In this document: piece by piece, positions 15,715 through 25,124 of the stretch
Layout of the letters: each line of letters starts with the position of its first letter
How positions within the stretch are numbered: the stretch's first letter is position 1
NCBI RefSeq assembly: GCF_014217785.1
Contig: NZ_CP048814.1
Coordinates: 682,001 to 746,000 of the forward strand
Length of the DNA stretch: 64,000 bases
Reading direction: 5' to 3'
Source of the DNA: Rhodococcus triatomae
GTDB lineage: Bacteria; Actinomycetota; Actinomycetes; Mycobacteriales; Mycobacteriaceae
The notes under the pieces: generated by a model
What the model was told of the DNA's origin: nothing
What the model saw: the letters and a program-made list of their open reading frames with translations, nothing else
The model's database searches: none
Program-made: the position numbers and the translations under genes

Positions 15715-16932
15715 ATGAAGACCAGATCCCTCCTCGCCGCACTCTTCGGCCTCACTCTGATCACCGCATCGACGGTCAGTGCCCACGCCGATCCCGTACC
15801 CGACGCCTCGGATCCCGGCCTGCCTCCGGCCACGGTGTCGGAGGAAACCTCGGCACCGCAGGACACCACGGTGCCGGAATCCCCGCGGAGCGAAGTCCCC
15901 GAATCCCCGCGCAGCGAAGTCCCGGAATCCCCGCGCAGCGAAGTCCCGGAATTCCCGCGCAGCGAAGTCCCGGAATCCCCGCGCAGCGAAGTCTCCGAGC
16001 ACACCCTCCTCGGCTCGATCTCGGTCCAGGCGTCCACGATCTCCGAGGACGCGCCGGTGCCCGGAGCCGTACTCGAGGTCACCGGATGCGAGGGAGGACC
16101 GACCAACACACTGGTCACCCGGGACGACGGCTACACCTCCGTCAGCGCCCTCACCCTGGGCTGCTACACGGTGATGCTCACCGCGACACCGAGCGGCTAC
16201 CAGACGGTGACGCCCGGCCCGCACACGGTGGCCCTGACCGCCGATTCGCCTCGAGCACAGGTGGGTTTCCATTTCCAGCCGGTAATGGGGATCGAGACCG
16301 GAACGGTGGTGGTCGACGCTCGCAGCGAGTCCGCCGGCACACCGGTGGCGGGCGTGTACGCCACGATCGAGAGCTGCCACGGCCAGCGCCTCGTCGGCGA
16401 GGTCACCACGGGGCCTGACGGACAGGCTTCGGCGAGCGCATCGCTCGGGTGTTATGTCGTTCGCGCCGTCGGGCTACCCGCGGACAGCGCCCTCGTGTCA
16501 GCGAGTGTCTCCCGGGTCGAGCTGACCGCGCCGGGCCAGGTCGCGGTGGCCCACTTCGTGATCGGACGAGCCGAGCCGCCGACGGACAGTGTCCGCGGAC
16601 GCATCGTGAAGCAGGATCGGATCACCGGCGCGCTGCTCCCCGGCGCCGTGTTCGAGGTGTTCACCTGCGGTGGCGAATTCGTCGAACAGGTCTCGATCCC
16701 CGCAGGCGGACAGCAGAACCTCACACTGGTGCCCGGCTGCTACCGCGCCGTGGAGACGGTGGCCCCCGTCGGCTACGTCGCAGGCGAGCCGCTCTGGTTC
16801 CGGGTCGATCCCGGTCGGTACTTCACCGTGAGTGTCCTCAATCTGGCGGCGGATCAGCAGCCGGTGTTCCGGAACCCGGATCAACGCCACCGGCTGCAAT
16901 CGGTGCCGTCGGGATCGATCGTGGCGGGCTGA
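15715..16932 (+). CDS. Secreted surface protein with PESPRSEV repeats and three SpaA-like domains
   Basis: A 405-residue exported protein. A Sec signal (MKTRSLLAALFGLTLITASTVSAHA) is followed by a stalk containing five tandem octapeptides PESPRSEV (residues ~54-93; the fourth reads PEFPRSEV). Three prealbumin-like SpaA/Cna-B-type domains follow (~98-188, ~192-285, ~287-390). Each carries one cysteine early and a second in a GCY motif (TGC..LGCYTV, ESC..LGCYVV, FTC..PGCYRA), suggesting one disulfide per domain. No LPxTG, C-terminal membrane helix or basic tail is present, although a sortase gene follows 3 bp downstream. It may be a wall-associated or adhesin-like protein; the function is inferred from architecture only. 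Confidence 0.75.
   Translation: MKTRSLLAALFGLTLITASTVSAHADPVPDASDPGLPPATVSEETSAPQDTTVPESPRSEVPESPRSEVPESPRSEVPEFPRSEVPESPRSEVSEHTLLGSISVQASTISEDAPVPGAVLEVTGCEGGPTNTLVTRDDGYTSVSALTLGCYTVMLTATPSGYQTVTPGPHTVALTADSPRAQVGFHFQPVMGIETGTVVVDARSESAGTPVAGVYATIESCHGQRLVGEVTTGPDGQASASASLGCYVVRAVGLPADSALVSASVSRVELTAPGQVAVAHFVIGRAEPPTDSVRGRIVKQDRITGALLPGAVFEVFTCGGEFVEQVSIPAGGQQNLTLVPGCYRAVETVAPVGYVAGEPLWFRVDPGRYFTVSVLNLAADQQPVFRNPDQRHRLQSVPSGSIVAG
15874..15993 (+). repeat. Five tandem 24-bp units encoding PESPRSEV
   Basis: Five consecutive in-frame 24-bp copies begin at 15874, 15898, 15922, 15946 and 15970. They are nearly identical at DNA level; the fourth has a serine-to-phenylalanine change. The near identity implies recent expansion or ongoing slippage. 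Confidence 0.95.
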
Positions 16933-16935
16933 GGC

Positions 16936-17520
16936 GTGCCGCGTCTCGTCACCGCACTCGCGGCCACCGCCCTACTTCTCGTTGCGTGTGGAGGCGCCCC
17001 GGGGAACGGGCCGGACGGTGGGCCCATTGCCCAGACCGACCTCCCGGCGCCGGTTCCTGCAGTAGTCGACGATCCGGCCCAGCCGGTGAACCTCGGGATC
17101 GACGGAGTGGATGCGGTGATCGACCCGGTGGCCACCGATGTCGCCGGGGCACTGCTACCGCCCCAGGACGTGGAGCGCGTCGGCTGGTGGGCGGATTCGG
17201 CGCTACCCGGATCCGGGGCGGGGACGATCGTGGTCACCGGCCATGTCGACGACGCAGACCAGGGCGACGGGTACGCCGCGCGGTTCCCCGATCTGACTCC
17301 CGGTGCGGACGCGGTACTGACCCTCGCCGACGGCACCGAGCGCCGCTACCGCATCCAGGAGATCGACTCGACCGCGAAGGACGGTGAGCTACCGGTGGAT
17401 CGGCTCAACAGCCTCGACGGCCCCGAGGTTCTGGCCCTGATCACCTGCGGGGGCGAATTCGTCGGAGCTCCCTGGGGATACGCCGACAACGTGATCGTGT
17501 TCGCGACGCCGGTCGGCTGA
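16936..17520 (+). CDS. Class F sortase-family lipoprotein lacking the usual arginine
   Basis: The 194-residue protein starts with a lipoprotein signal (VTALAATALLLVAC, Cys18), so it is probably tethered outside the membrane by lipid rather than by the usual transmembrane helix. The catalytic domain shows the class F pattern: ERVGWWADSALPGSGAGTIVVTGHVD (H103), ARFPDLTPGADAVLTLADG, and LALITCGGEF (C171) near the end. Sortases use a His-Cys-Arg triad, but no arginine occurs after C171 (EFVGAPWGYADNVIVFATPVG is the entire remaining tail, read here across its length). It starts 3 bp after the SpaA-like gene, so the two are probably co-transcribed. The enzyme may be inactive or use a different residue. 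Confidence 0.78.
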   Translation: MPRLVTALAATALLLVACGGAPGNGPDGGPIAQTDLPAPVPAVVDDPAQPVNLGIDGVDAVIDPVATDVAGALLPPQDVERVGWWADSALPGSGAGTIVVTGHVDDADQGDGYAARFPDLTPGADAVLTLADGTERRYRIQEIDSTAKDGELPVDRLNSLDGPEVLALITCGGEFVGAPWGYADNVIVFATPVG

Positions 17521-17526
17521 GTTGCC

Positions 17527-18894
17527 TCAGCCGAAATGCGACTTGACGATCTGGGCGTGGACACCGACCGTACGATCGACCACCTGCGAGATCGTGAAGT
17601 CGGCGGCCGCCGACAGGTACGCGTACGCGGTGGCCCGGTCCATCCCCTGGTCGTGTTCGAGGAAGTCGAGAGCATTGACCACGGCGCGACGCATCGCGAT
17701 GTTCAGATCGCTGCTCTGCCCGTCCACGGCACCGTCCGGGTCCGACAGACCGATCGGGATCCAGGCTTCCTCCGTCTCCGCGAACGGATAGTCGTATGCC
17801 ACCGACGGCGCGTCACCGGACCCGGGCTTGTGCACCGTGAGCCGGAACGTGCCACGCAGCGACCCTTCCATCGCGGTGAGTGCCACTTCGCCGTCTCCCA
17901 TCGCCATGTGGGGGTCGCCGACATAGAACAGAGCGCCCTCGGCGAAGACCGGGAGATAGAACTTCGACCCGGTGCCGAGCAGATTGATGTCGATGTTGCC
18001 TCCACCGAGCGTCGGCGGCACCGAATGGGCGTTGGGTGAGGTGGGTTCCTCGTCCGCGGTGAAGGCGACGCCCATCATTCCCATGAAGGGTTTCAACGGG
18101 AAACGCACCCGGCCCTCACCGAACGTCATCACGCCGCGCCCGTCCTCGATGGGCGTGAAGACCGAGACATTGCCCTGTTCCGTCGGGTCGGCAGGGCGCC
18201 CGTCCGTGTCGATCGGCGGCATCACCTCGTCCAGCGTGATCCCCGCGGGTGCGCCGCCGTCGGCAGTGCGGGCGAGGGATCCCTTCCCGTGACGGCTCGA
18301 CACCACGCCGTACGGCACCCGTGGGGTGGCCTCCAGGGTTTCGATCTCGAGCACGTCCCCCGGCTCCGCACCTTCGACGAAGACGGGACCGGTGACGACG
18401 TGCGGTCCGTCCTTGTCGAAGTCGCGCGGCGTACGGTCGTACTCGGCGGCGATGGCCACCGCGTCCTCGAGCACATCGCTCTCCGCGACCCCCTTGCCGC
18501 CGAAATAGGTGATCGGGTCACGGCCCTGGTCCTCGAGGATCCCCTCGTGGGAGACGGCGTCGATGGTGACGGTCTGGCCCGATCTCATCCGAAGCACGGC
18601 CTCGGAGTGGATGTTCGGCACGTAGCCCCAGAGCACCTCGTCGGGCACCGACGCCAGGTAGTGGTCCCCGCTGATATCGCCCTGTCCGGACTGGAGAATC
18701 GGTACGTCCCCGCCGAAAGGCAGCCCCGTCGCGGACGCCGTCGGGGAGGTGTCCGAGGAGTCGGACGCACACGCCACTGCCGTTCCCGCCATGCCGGCAC
18801 CTGCCCCGACCGCCACCACCGCCTTCATGAATCGCCGTCGGCCGAGGCCACGGGTGAGGATTTCGGCGGCGTTGCGGGCGAATGTGTCGGACAC
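17527..18894 (-). CDS. Acetamidase/formamidase-family Tat-exported lipoprotein
   Basis: The 455-residue protein belongs to the FmdA/AmdA family, which hydrolyses short amides to the acid and ammonia: GPVFVEGAEPGDVLEIETLE, VPYGVVSSRHGKGSLA, and GDPHMAMGDGEVALTAMEG match the family core. Unusually it carries a twin-arginine signal (GRRRFMK, residues 18-24) and a lipobox GTAVAC with Cys42, so it should be folded inside and anchored outside the membrane. It is the last gene of the minus-strand amide cluster, 95 bp downstream of the flavin reductase. An imperfect inverted repeat and a TTGACT element lie in that gap, so it may also have its own promoter. Confidence 0.85.
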   Translation of the reverse strand: MSDTFARNAAEILTRGLGRRRFMKAVVAVGAGAGMAGTAVACASDSSDTSPTASATGLPFGGDVPILQSGQGDISGDHYLASVPDEVLWGYVPNIHSEAVLRMRSGQTVTIDAVSHEGILEDQGRDPITYFGGKGVAESDVLEDAVAIAAEYDRTPRDFDKDGPHVVTGPVFVEGAEPGDVLEIETLEATPRVPYGVVSSRHGKGSLARTADGGAPAGITLDEVMPPIDTDGRPADPTEQGNVSVFTPIEDGRGVMTFGEGRVRFPLKPFMGMMGVAFTADEEPTSPNAHSVPPTLGGGNIDINLLGTGSKFYLPVFAEGALFYVGDPHMAMGDGEVALTAMEGSLRGTFRLTVHKPGSGDAPSVAYDYPFAETEEAWIPIGLSDPDGAVDGQSSDLNIAMRRAVVNALDFLEHDQGMDRATAYAYLSAAADFTISQVVDRTVGVHAQIVKSHFG

Positions 18895-18930
18895 GGGCGA
18901 ACCTCCGGCGCTCGGGGAAGCGAACGTCAG

Positions 18931-18942
18931 ATAGTCAACTAT
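18931..18942. promoter_or_regulatory. Inverted repeat upstream of the acetamidase gene
   Basis: ATAGT-CA-ACTAT lies 37 bp upstream of the minus-strand start at 18894 and overlaps a TTGACT that could be a -35 box. On the minus strand it is preceded by ATGTGAATAG, resembling ATGTGAACTA upstream of amiE. Confidence 0.4.
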
Positions 18943-18989
18943 TCACATATTTCGGGTACGTTTCGCCCGATGTCCGTCACGTGACGAGC

Positions 18990-19990
<1,001 letters not shown>

Positions 19991-20092
19991 GATGGGCACA
20001 ATCCTCCTGTCCGGCTCGATTGTCGCCGTGGTGGACACTCGCCGCCAGGGTTGAATCACACGTGATCGAAACCTCGCGGCCGGAAGCCGGAC

Positions 20093-21352
20093 TCACCGCC
20101 CCGACAGCTCGGCTGCCCAGTCGTAGCCGTCCAGGAAGGGGTCCGGTCGGATCGGTTCCCCGGAATCCCAGACGGCATGGATGAGCCCGTCGTCGCGGAT
20201 CTCGCCGATCCGGGCGGTCTTGAAGATGTGGTTGTTGTCCCCGTCGACCGTGACGCGCCCCTCGGGGGCGTCGAAGGTCACCCCGTCGGCTGCTTCGCGC
20301 ACGGCGGCGGCGTCGAACGATCCCGCCTTCTCCACCATCTCCCTCCACAGGAAGATCGAGGTGTACGCCGATTCCATGGCGTCGGACGTGACCCGGTCCA
20401 CCCCGTGTCGCGCCCTGAATTCCGCCACGAATGCCGCGTTCTCCGGCGAGTCCAGGGTCTGGAAGTAGTTCCAGGTCGACCAGTTCCCCGCGACGGTGGC
20501 AGCACCGATCGAACGGATTTCCTCCTCGCCCACCGACATCGAGATCACCGGGATGTTGTCCGGGCTCATTCCCGAGTTGCGGTACTCCCGGAAGAACGGA
20601 ACCAACGAGTCGCCGACGACGACGTTGAACACCGCATCGGGTTGCGCGGCACGGATCTTGTTCGCGATCGTGGAGAACTCGGTCCCGCCCAGGGGGACGT
20701 AGTCCTCCCCCTTGATCTCGATCCCGTGTGCCTCGGCGAACGCCTTGACGATCGCGTTGGAGGTGCGCGGGTACACGTAGTCGCTGCCCACCAGGTAGAG
20801 CGAGGTCACCCCCTGCTCGACGAGGAATTCGAGCGCAGGCACGGTCTGCTGGTTGGGCGCGGCGCCCGTGTAGAAGATGTTCGGCGACGCCTCCATGCCC
20901 TCGTAGTAGGTGCCGTAGTACAGCAACGCGTCGTCGTCCTCGAACACCGGCAACATCGCCTTGCGCGAGGCCGACGTGTAGCCACCGAACACCGCTGCCA
21001 CACAATCACTCCGGACCAGCTTCTGCGCCTTCTCGGCGAAGACGGCGGGTTCGGACGCGCCGTCCTCGGAGATCAGCTCGAGCTGCTTGCCCAGCACTCC
21101 ACCGTCCGCGTTGATCTGCTCGATCGCCATCTCGGTGACGTCCCTGATCACGACCTCGTTGATCGCGGTCGCCCCCGACAGGGAATTGACCGTTCCGACC
21201 TTCACGGAGGGCCCGGAGGTGTCGAGGCACGACGCCCCGGGAGCGGGCGCTCCCCCTGCGGTGTCCGAGGCGCGACTCCCACACGAACTCAGCACCAACC
21301 CTGCCACTGTCACCACCGCGATCGTCGCCGCGGTTCCGTACGACCTTCTCAT
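20093..21352 (-). CDS. Urea/amide-type ABC substrate-binding lipoprotein (UrtA-like), orphan
   Basis: A 419-residue type I periplasmic-binding protein with a lipoprotein signal (VAGLVLSSCGS). The mature part matches UrtA/AmiC: VKVGTVNSLSGATAINEVVIRDVTEMAIEQINADGGVLGKQLELI, SASRKAMLPVFEDDDALLYYGTYYEGMEASPNIFYTGAAPNQQ, LVGSDYVYPRTSNAIVKAF, GGTEFSTIANKI. It should bind urea or short amides outside the membrane. AGAAGGA lies 7 nt upstream of the ATG. No cognate permease or ATPase genes occur in the cluster, so it either feeds a transporter encoded elsewhere or senses or delivers amides to the exported acetamidase. It is a relative of the cytoplasmic AmiC-like protein at 23829. Confidence 0.85.
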   Translation of the reverse strand: MRRSYGTAATIAVVTVAGLVLSSCGSRASDTAGGAPAPGASCLDTSGPSVKVGTVNSLSGATAINEVVIRDVTEMAIEQINADGGVLGKQLELISEDGASEPAVFAEKAQKLVRSDCVAAVFGGYTSASRKAMLPVFEDDDALLYYGTYYEGMEASPNIFYTGAAPNQQTVPALEFLVEQGVTSLYLVGSDYVYPRTSNAIVKAFAEAHGIEIKGEDYVPLGGTEFSTIANKIRAAQPDAVFNVVVGDSLVPFFREYRNSGMSPDNIPVISMSVGEEEIRSIGAATVAGNWSTWNYFQTLDSPENAAFVAEFRARHGVDRVTSDAMESAYTSIFLWREMVEKAGSFDAAAVREAADGVTFDAPEGRVTVDGDNNHIFKTARIGEIRDDGLIHAVWDSGEPIRPDPFLDGYDWAAELSGR

Positions 21353-21478
21353 CTGTCAGTCCTTCTGTGTCGTCACGACATTTCACGAGCCCCGACGCTC
21401 ACTGCCCGAACCACTCACTGTTCGAACCACGTCGATGTGCCCGAGCCGTTCGCCCCGCTGCGGGGCATCGGTTCGCGG

Positions 21479-22588
21479 TCACGGCTCCGTTGCCGCGCGA
21501 ACGACGACCTCCTCTCCTGCCACGACCGCTCGGAGTGCGAGCGGGTCACCCGTCCTGCCTCGTCGCTCCCACGCAGCCTCGGCGACCGACGTCGCGACCG
21601 AGGCGCGCACCGCACGCCGCACACTCCGCGCGCCGTAGCCGCGGTCGAACCCGCGCCGGTGGACGAGTTCGGCCACCGACCGCTCCACCTCGAGCGTGAT
21701 CCCCCGTCGTGCACATCGTCGGATCAGCGCATCGATCTCGAGATCCACCACGGTGCGGGCACTCTCGTCGTCCAGTGCATCGAACGCGACGATGTCGTCG
21801 AACCGGTTGAGGAACTCCGGGTCGAAGTGCCGCTCGAGCGAGCGCCGGACGATGGCTGCCGACGGGTCCGGGCCACGATCGAACAGCGACGTTCTTCCGG
21901 GCCGGCGCCCGAGGCGCATCCGGGCCGCGCGTCGCATCCGCCACAGCGGATTGCGCTGTACCGCGAACAGTTCTCGGGCACCGAGGTTCGAGGTGAAGAA
22001 AAGGTGCGCGTTGCGGAAGTTGATCGTCTGGTTGCCGTTGGCCAGACGCAGGATCCCGTGGTCCATCACGTGCAGCAACGACCTCAGGACGGCGGAGTGC
22101 GCCTTCTCGAGTTCGTCGAACAGCACGATTCCCGGCAGATACGGGTCGCCTTCCACTCGACTGCGGTCGAACAGGCTGAAGTCCTCCCTACTTCCCGCAT
22201 AGCCCGGTGGCGAGCCGGACAGGGACGCCATGTAGTGCTCCTGGGCGAGTGAGGACATGTCGATCCGGCACAGATCGTCCCTGCCGGTACGCAACGCCGC
22301 GGCCACCTGCCGGACCAGTTCGGTCTTTCCCACTCCGGTGGGGCCGACCAGGAGCGTGCACGAAAGCGGCCGATCGGGCTCGCCCAGCCCGGACCGGCCG
22401 AGCTCCACGGCGTGCGCGACAGCGGCCACGGCGCCGTCCTGGCCGACGATCCTCTGCCGGAGTTCGTCGGCCAAGCCCTGCGTACGCTCACGAGACACCG
22501 GCGCGTCGGGCCGGTCGTCCCCGGTATCGGCGACGGCGCGACGCGTCTGCTCGATCCGGTCGTTGATGTACGGCATCGGCCGTTCCAC
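21479..22588 (-). CDS. amiB: AmiB-like AAA+ ATPase (ClpA/ClpB D2-type)
   Basis: A 369-residue ATPase with a single AAA+ module of the ClpA/B second-domain type: LVGPTGVGKTEL (Walker A), YMASLSGSPPGYAG (pore-loop region), GIVLFDELEKAH (Walker B), FTSNLGARELF (sensor 1), FLNRFDDIVAF (arginine-finger region) and a C-terminal D2-small domain (RGFDRGYGARSVRRAV). The length is close to that of Pseudomonas AmiB, and the position directly after amiE is the same as in amiEBCRS. It probably acts as a chaperone or energises amide uptake. GGAGG precedes the GTG at 22588 by 3 nt; the ATG at 22576 (MPYINDRIE) is an alternative start. Confidence 0.82.
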   Translation of the reverse strand: MERPMPYINDRIEQTRRAVADTGDDRPDAPVSRERTQGLADELRQRIVGQDGAVAAVAHAVELGRSGLGEPDRPLSCTLLVGPTGVGKTELVRQVAAALRTGRDDLCRIDMSSLAQEHYMASLSGSPPGYAGSREDFSLFDRSRVEGDPYLPGIVLFDELEKAHSAVLRSLLHVMDHGILRLANGNQTINFRNAHLFFTSNLGARELFAVQRNPLWRMRRAARMRLGRRPGRTSLFDRGPDPSAAIVRRSLERHFDPEFLNRFDDIVAFDALDDESARTVVDLEIDALIRRCARRGITLEVERSVAELVHRRGFDRGYGARSVRRAVRASVATSVAEAAWERRGRTGDPLALRAVVAGEEVVVRAATEP

Positions 22589-22606
22589 TTTCCTCCGATT
22601 CCGATG

Positions 22607-23644
22607 TCAGGCCGTGGCCGTCTTCTCCGTCGGCAGGACTCCGACCGGGCATTCCTCGACGCCCACCGTCGACCGGGTGAGAGCCTCCACCTGCTCCTGG
22701 GCTCGCTGCGCATCGGTCACCCACGTCTTGTAGAAGTCGAACGGGCAGTCGGCGACACCCTTGTCCCCGTCCCCGCCGGCGTGCACTCCGGTGTAGCCGC
22801 GATGGAGAAGCTTGAACATGTGGTTCTGCGACTGGTCGTATCGACGGGCATCGCGCACCGCCGAGATCGACAGCTGTGCGTACTGGATTCCGAACTCCTC
22901 CTCGCCGGTCTCCCCGAGGGTGCGACCGTCGAACCCGATGATCGCCGAGTGCCCGAAATACGAGTACACCCCGTCGAATCCGGCCGCATTGGCCACCGCC
23001 ACATAGCATCCGTTCGCCCAGGCCATCGCCTTGGACATGAGGACCTGCTGATCCTTCGCCGGGTACATGTAGCCCTGGCATCGCACGATCAGTTCGGCAC
23101 CCTTCATCGCACAGTCACGCCAGATCTCCGGGTAGTTGCCGTCGTCACAGATGATGAGTGACAGCTTCATCCCCTTCGGCCCGGTGCAGACGTAGGTGGT
23201 GTCGCCGGGGTACCACCCCTCGATCGGACACCAGGGCATGATCTTGCGGTACCTCTGGACGATCTCACCGGTGTCGTCGATGAGCACGAGAGTGTTGTAC
23301 GGCGGCTTCTTCGGATGATCTTCGTGCTGCTCCCCGGTGATCGAGAAGACTCCCCACACCTTGTTGCGCCGGCACGCCTCGGCGAAGATGTGCGTCTCCT
23401 CGCCCGGAACCGTTGCCGCGGTGGCGAACATCTCCTCGTTGTCGTACATGATCCCCTGTGTGGAGTACTCCGGGAACACCACCAGATCCATCCCGGGAAG
23501 GCCCAGTTTCATCCCGTCGATCATGTCGGCGATCCTGTAGCAGTTCTCCACGACCTCGGCCTTGGTGTGCAGCCGCGGCATCTTGTAGTTCACCACCGCC
23601 ACTCCGACGGTGTCCGGGCTCGACGAGATGTCTCCGTGTCGCAT
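22607..23644 (-). CDS. amiE: Aliphatic amidase AmiE
   Basis: The 345-residue enzyme is collinear with Pseudomonas AmiE from the first residue ([23 protein letters not shown]). It keeps the nitrilase-superfamily triad E59 ([10 protein letters not shown]), K134 (QRYRKIMPW) and C166 ([13 protein letters not shown]), plus PIEGWYPG and [14 protein letters not shown]. It hydrolyses short aliphatic amides such as acetamide and propionamide to carboxylate and ammonia in the cytoplasm. AGGAG sits 8 nt before the ATG. It follows the AmiC-like gene after a 184-bp gap holding two inverted repeats, and it precedes amiB, so it is the first catabolic gene of the cluster. Confidence 0.95.
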   Translation of the reverse strand: MRHGDISSSPDTVGVAVVNYKMPRLHTKAEVVENCYRIADMIDGMKLGLPGMDLVVFPEYSTQGIMYDNEEMFATAATVPGEETHIFAEACRRNKVWGVFSITGEQHEDHPKKPPYNTLVLIDDTGEIVQRYRKIMPWCPIEGWYPGDTTYVCTGPKGMKLSLIICDDGNYPEIWRDCAMKGAELIVRCQGYMYPAKDQQVLMSKAMAWANGCYVAVANAAGFDGVYSYFGHSAIIGFDGRTLGETGEEEFGIQYAQLSISAVRDARRYDQSQNHMFKLLHRGYTGVHAGGDGDKGVADCPFDFYKTWVTDAQRAQEQVEALTRSTVGVEECPVGVLPTEKTATA

Positions 23645-23683
23645 CGTTGGTGCTCCTGTTCCCGTTGCCTGCTGCTTCCGGAT

Positions 23684-23714
23684 CTATTTCCATTTGGAAA
23701 TAGTTCACATGAAC
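23684..23714. promoter_or_regulatory. Two abutting inverted repeats upstream of amiE
   Basis: CTATTTCC-ATTT-GGAAATAG (23684-23703) and GTTCA-CA-TGAAC (23703-23714) share one base and lie 40-70 bp upstream of the amiE start. They are AT-rich islands in GC-rich DNA and look like adjacent operator half-site pairs, perhaps for the MarR regulator encoded at 25152. Confidence 0.5.
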
Positions 23715-23828
23715 ATAGAAGGCGGGCGGGCAGAGCGCAACACCCGAGACGGAATCGGATGGAGATGTCACGCCACGGCGACCGGAGGCAGGCCCGGCGA
23801 CGGGTACGCCCGAACTGTCACTCGAGCG

Positions 23829-24887
23829 TCAGAGAGCGGCGACGACGTCGAAGTCGTAACCGTCGGCCTTGGCCAGATACACGTCGTGAACACCCTGTGC
23901 GCCACGGAATTCCACGACACCACGCGGGCCGTCGTAGGCGAGACCGTCCACCGCGGCGTTGACCCGGTCCATGTCCGTGGACCCGGCCCGATCGACCAGA
24001 CGAGCGAGAGTCACCATCCCCTCGTAGCAACTCTCGGCGGTGTTGTTCAATGCCGGGGCGTACGCACCGTGGTAGCCGAGGTACCGGCTCTGCAGGTCCA
24101 GCGTGTCCGCCGTGACCAGCGAGCGAAAGTACCCGGCCGAGGAGAACAACGACTCGGTACACCCGTCGCCACTGCCGAGCAGCATGTTCTCGTCCATCAA
24201 CGGACTGAACCGGACGGTACGTTCGTGCAGGCCGCGTCGGGCGAACTCCCGGTTGAACACCACGGCGTCCTGGCCCACCAGGAACATCGCCACGCCGTCC
24301 ACCGCGGCATGCTCGACGTGATCGACGAGCCGGAACACCGCCTCCTCGTCACCCATCGTCGCGAACGCCGCACCGTGTACCCGCATCCCGAGCGCGGGCG
24401 CAGCCGTCCGGACGAATGCGGCCGATGTGCGCGGCCAGACGTAGTCGTGGCCGACCACGGCCCAGTCACGCAGACCGAGATTCCGGCCCAGCCACGCGAA
24501 TGCGGGCGCCACCTGGGTTCCGGGAACCTCACCGGAAGCGAACACTCCGGGACGGGTTTCTCCACCCTCGTAGAGCGCCGTGTAGATGTAGGGGATGCGG
24601 CCACGTACGACGTCCGCGAGCAGGTGACGGTGCGAGGAGATGTGCCACCCGGTGATCGCGTCGATTCTTCCCGCACGGATCAGGGCATCCACCTCGGCAG
24701 TGAGCAGATCGTCCGGCCGGCCGGAATCGACGAACACCAACTCGACCTCGCGGCCGAGGATGCCGCCGGACTCGTTGATCTCGTGGGAGGCGAGCTCGGC
24801 GACCGACCGGCAGGAGGGGCCGAAGATGCCTCCCGTGCCCTGCAACGGGATCACCATGGCAACGCGAAACACTCCCGCGTCCGACAT
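23829..24887 (-). CDS. amiC: AmiC-like cytoplasmic amide sensor/binding protein
   Basis: A 352-residue type I periplasmic-binding fold without signal peptide or lipobox, as expected for AmiC, the amide sensor that controls the antiterminator AmiR in Pseudomonas. Visible blocks are VAMVIPLQGTGGIFGPSCRSVAELASHEINESGGILGREVEL, ITGWHISSHRHLLADVVRGRIPYIYTALYEGGE, and WAVVGHDYVWPRTSAAFVRTAA. It is the promoter-proximal gene of the amide cluster, 184 bp ahead of amiE. The ATG at 24887 is preferred; a GTG at 24905 is possible. It is divergent from the marR-type gene. No receiver-ANTAR AmiR is adjacent, but an ANTAR-only protein is encoded at 26822. Confidence 0.82.
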   Translation of the reverse strand: MSDAGVFRVAMVIPLQGTGGIFGPSCRSVAELASHEINESGGILGREVELVFVDSGRPDDLLTAEVDALIRAGRIDAITGWHISSHRHLLADVVRGRIPYIYTALYEGGETRPGVFASGEVPGTQVAPAFAWLGRNLGLRDWAVVGHDYVWPRTSAAFVRTAAPALGMRVHGAAFATMGDEEAVFRLVDHVEHAAVDGVAMFLVGQDAVVFNREFARRGLHERTVRFSPLMDENMLLGSGDGCTESLFSSAGYFRSLVTADTLDLQSRYLGYHGAYAPALNNTAESCYEGMVTLARLVDRAGSTDMDRVNAAVDGLAYDGPRGVVEFRGAQGVHDVYLAKADGYDFDVVAAL

Positions 24888-25124
24888 TCCCTCTCGCCTT
24901 CTCACCTGCTGCGACGCGCCCCCCGGTCACAGCTCCGACCATCACTTCCATCGAAAACCGTCGAGGGCGGATACGCAACGGTGCGCCCGCCACCCAGTAC
25001 AGGATGCCCCGTTTTCGTGCCGGTCACGGACCGATTACGCGATCGTGAACCTTCGGGCCGCCTGCGCGCCGGGCCCGGGGCGCGCGACGTCGTGCCATAA
25101 TCCGAGTGAGGAAGCGAGACCGGT

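Noticed and set aside
15874-15993. Regular repeats considered as a CRISPR array
   Set aside because: The units are directly tandem without spacers, in frame and encode a repeated octapeptide.
16661-17464. A 24-bp near-identity (one mismatch) between the third SpaA-like domain (16661-16684) and the sortase active-site region (17441-17464)
   Set aside because: Both encode TCGGEFV with the organism's preferred codons and the flanks do not align, so chance plus codon bias is the simpler explanation than duplication.
23645-23828. Inverted repeats before amiE considered as ANTAR antitermination hairpins
   Set aside because: ANTAR targets are paired stems with hexanucleotide loops carrying A at position 1 and G at position 4. 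The loops here are 2-4 nt, and opening a pair gives CAAATG or CATGTG, which lack the leading A. No following terminator was seen.
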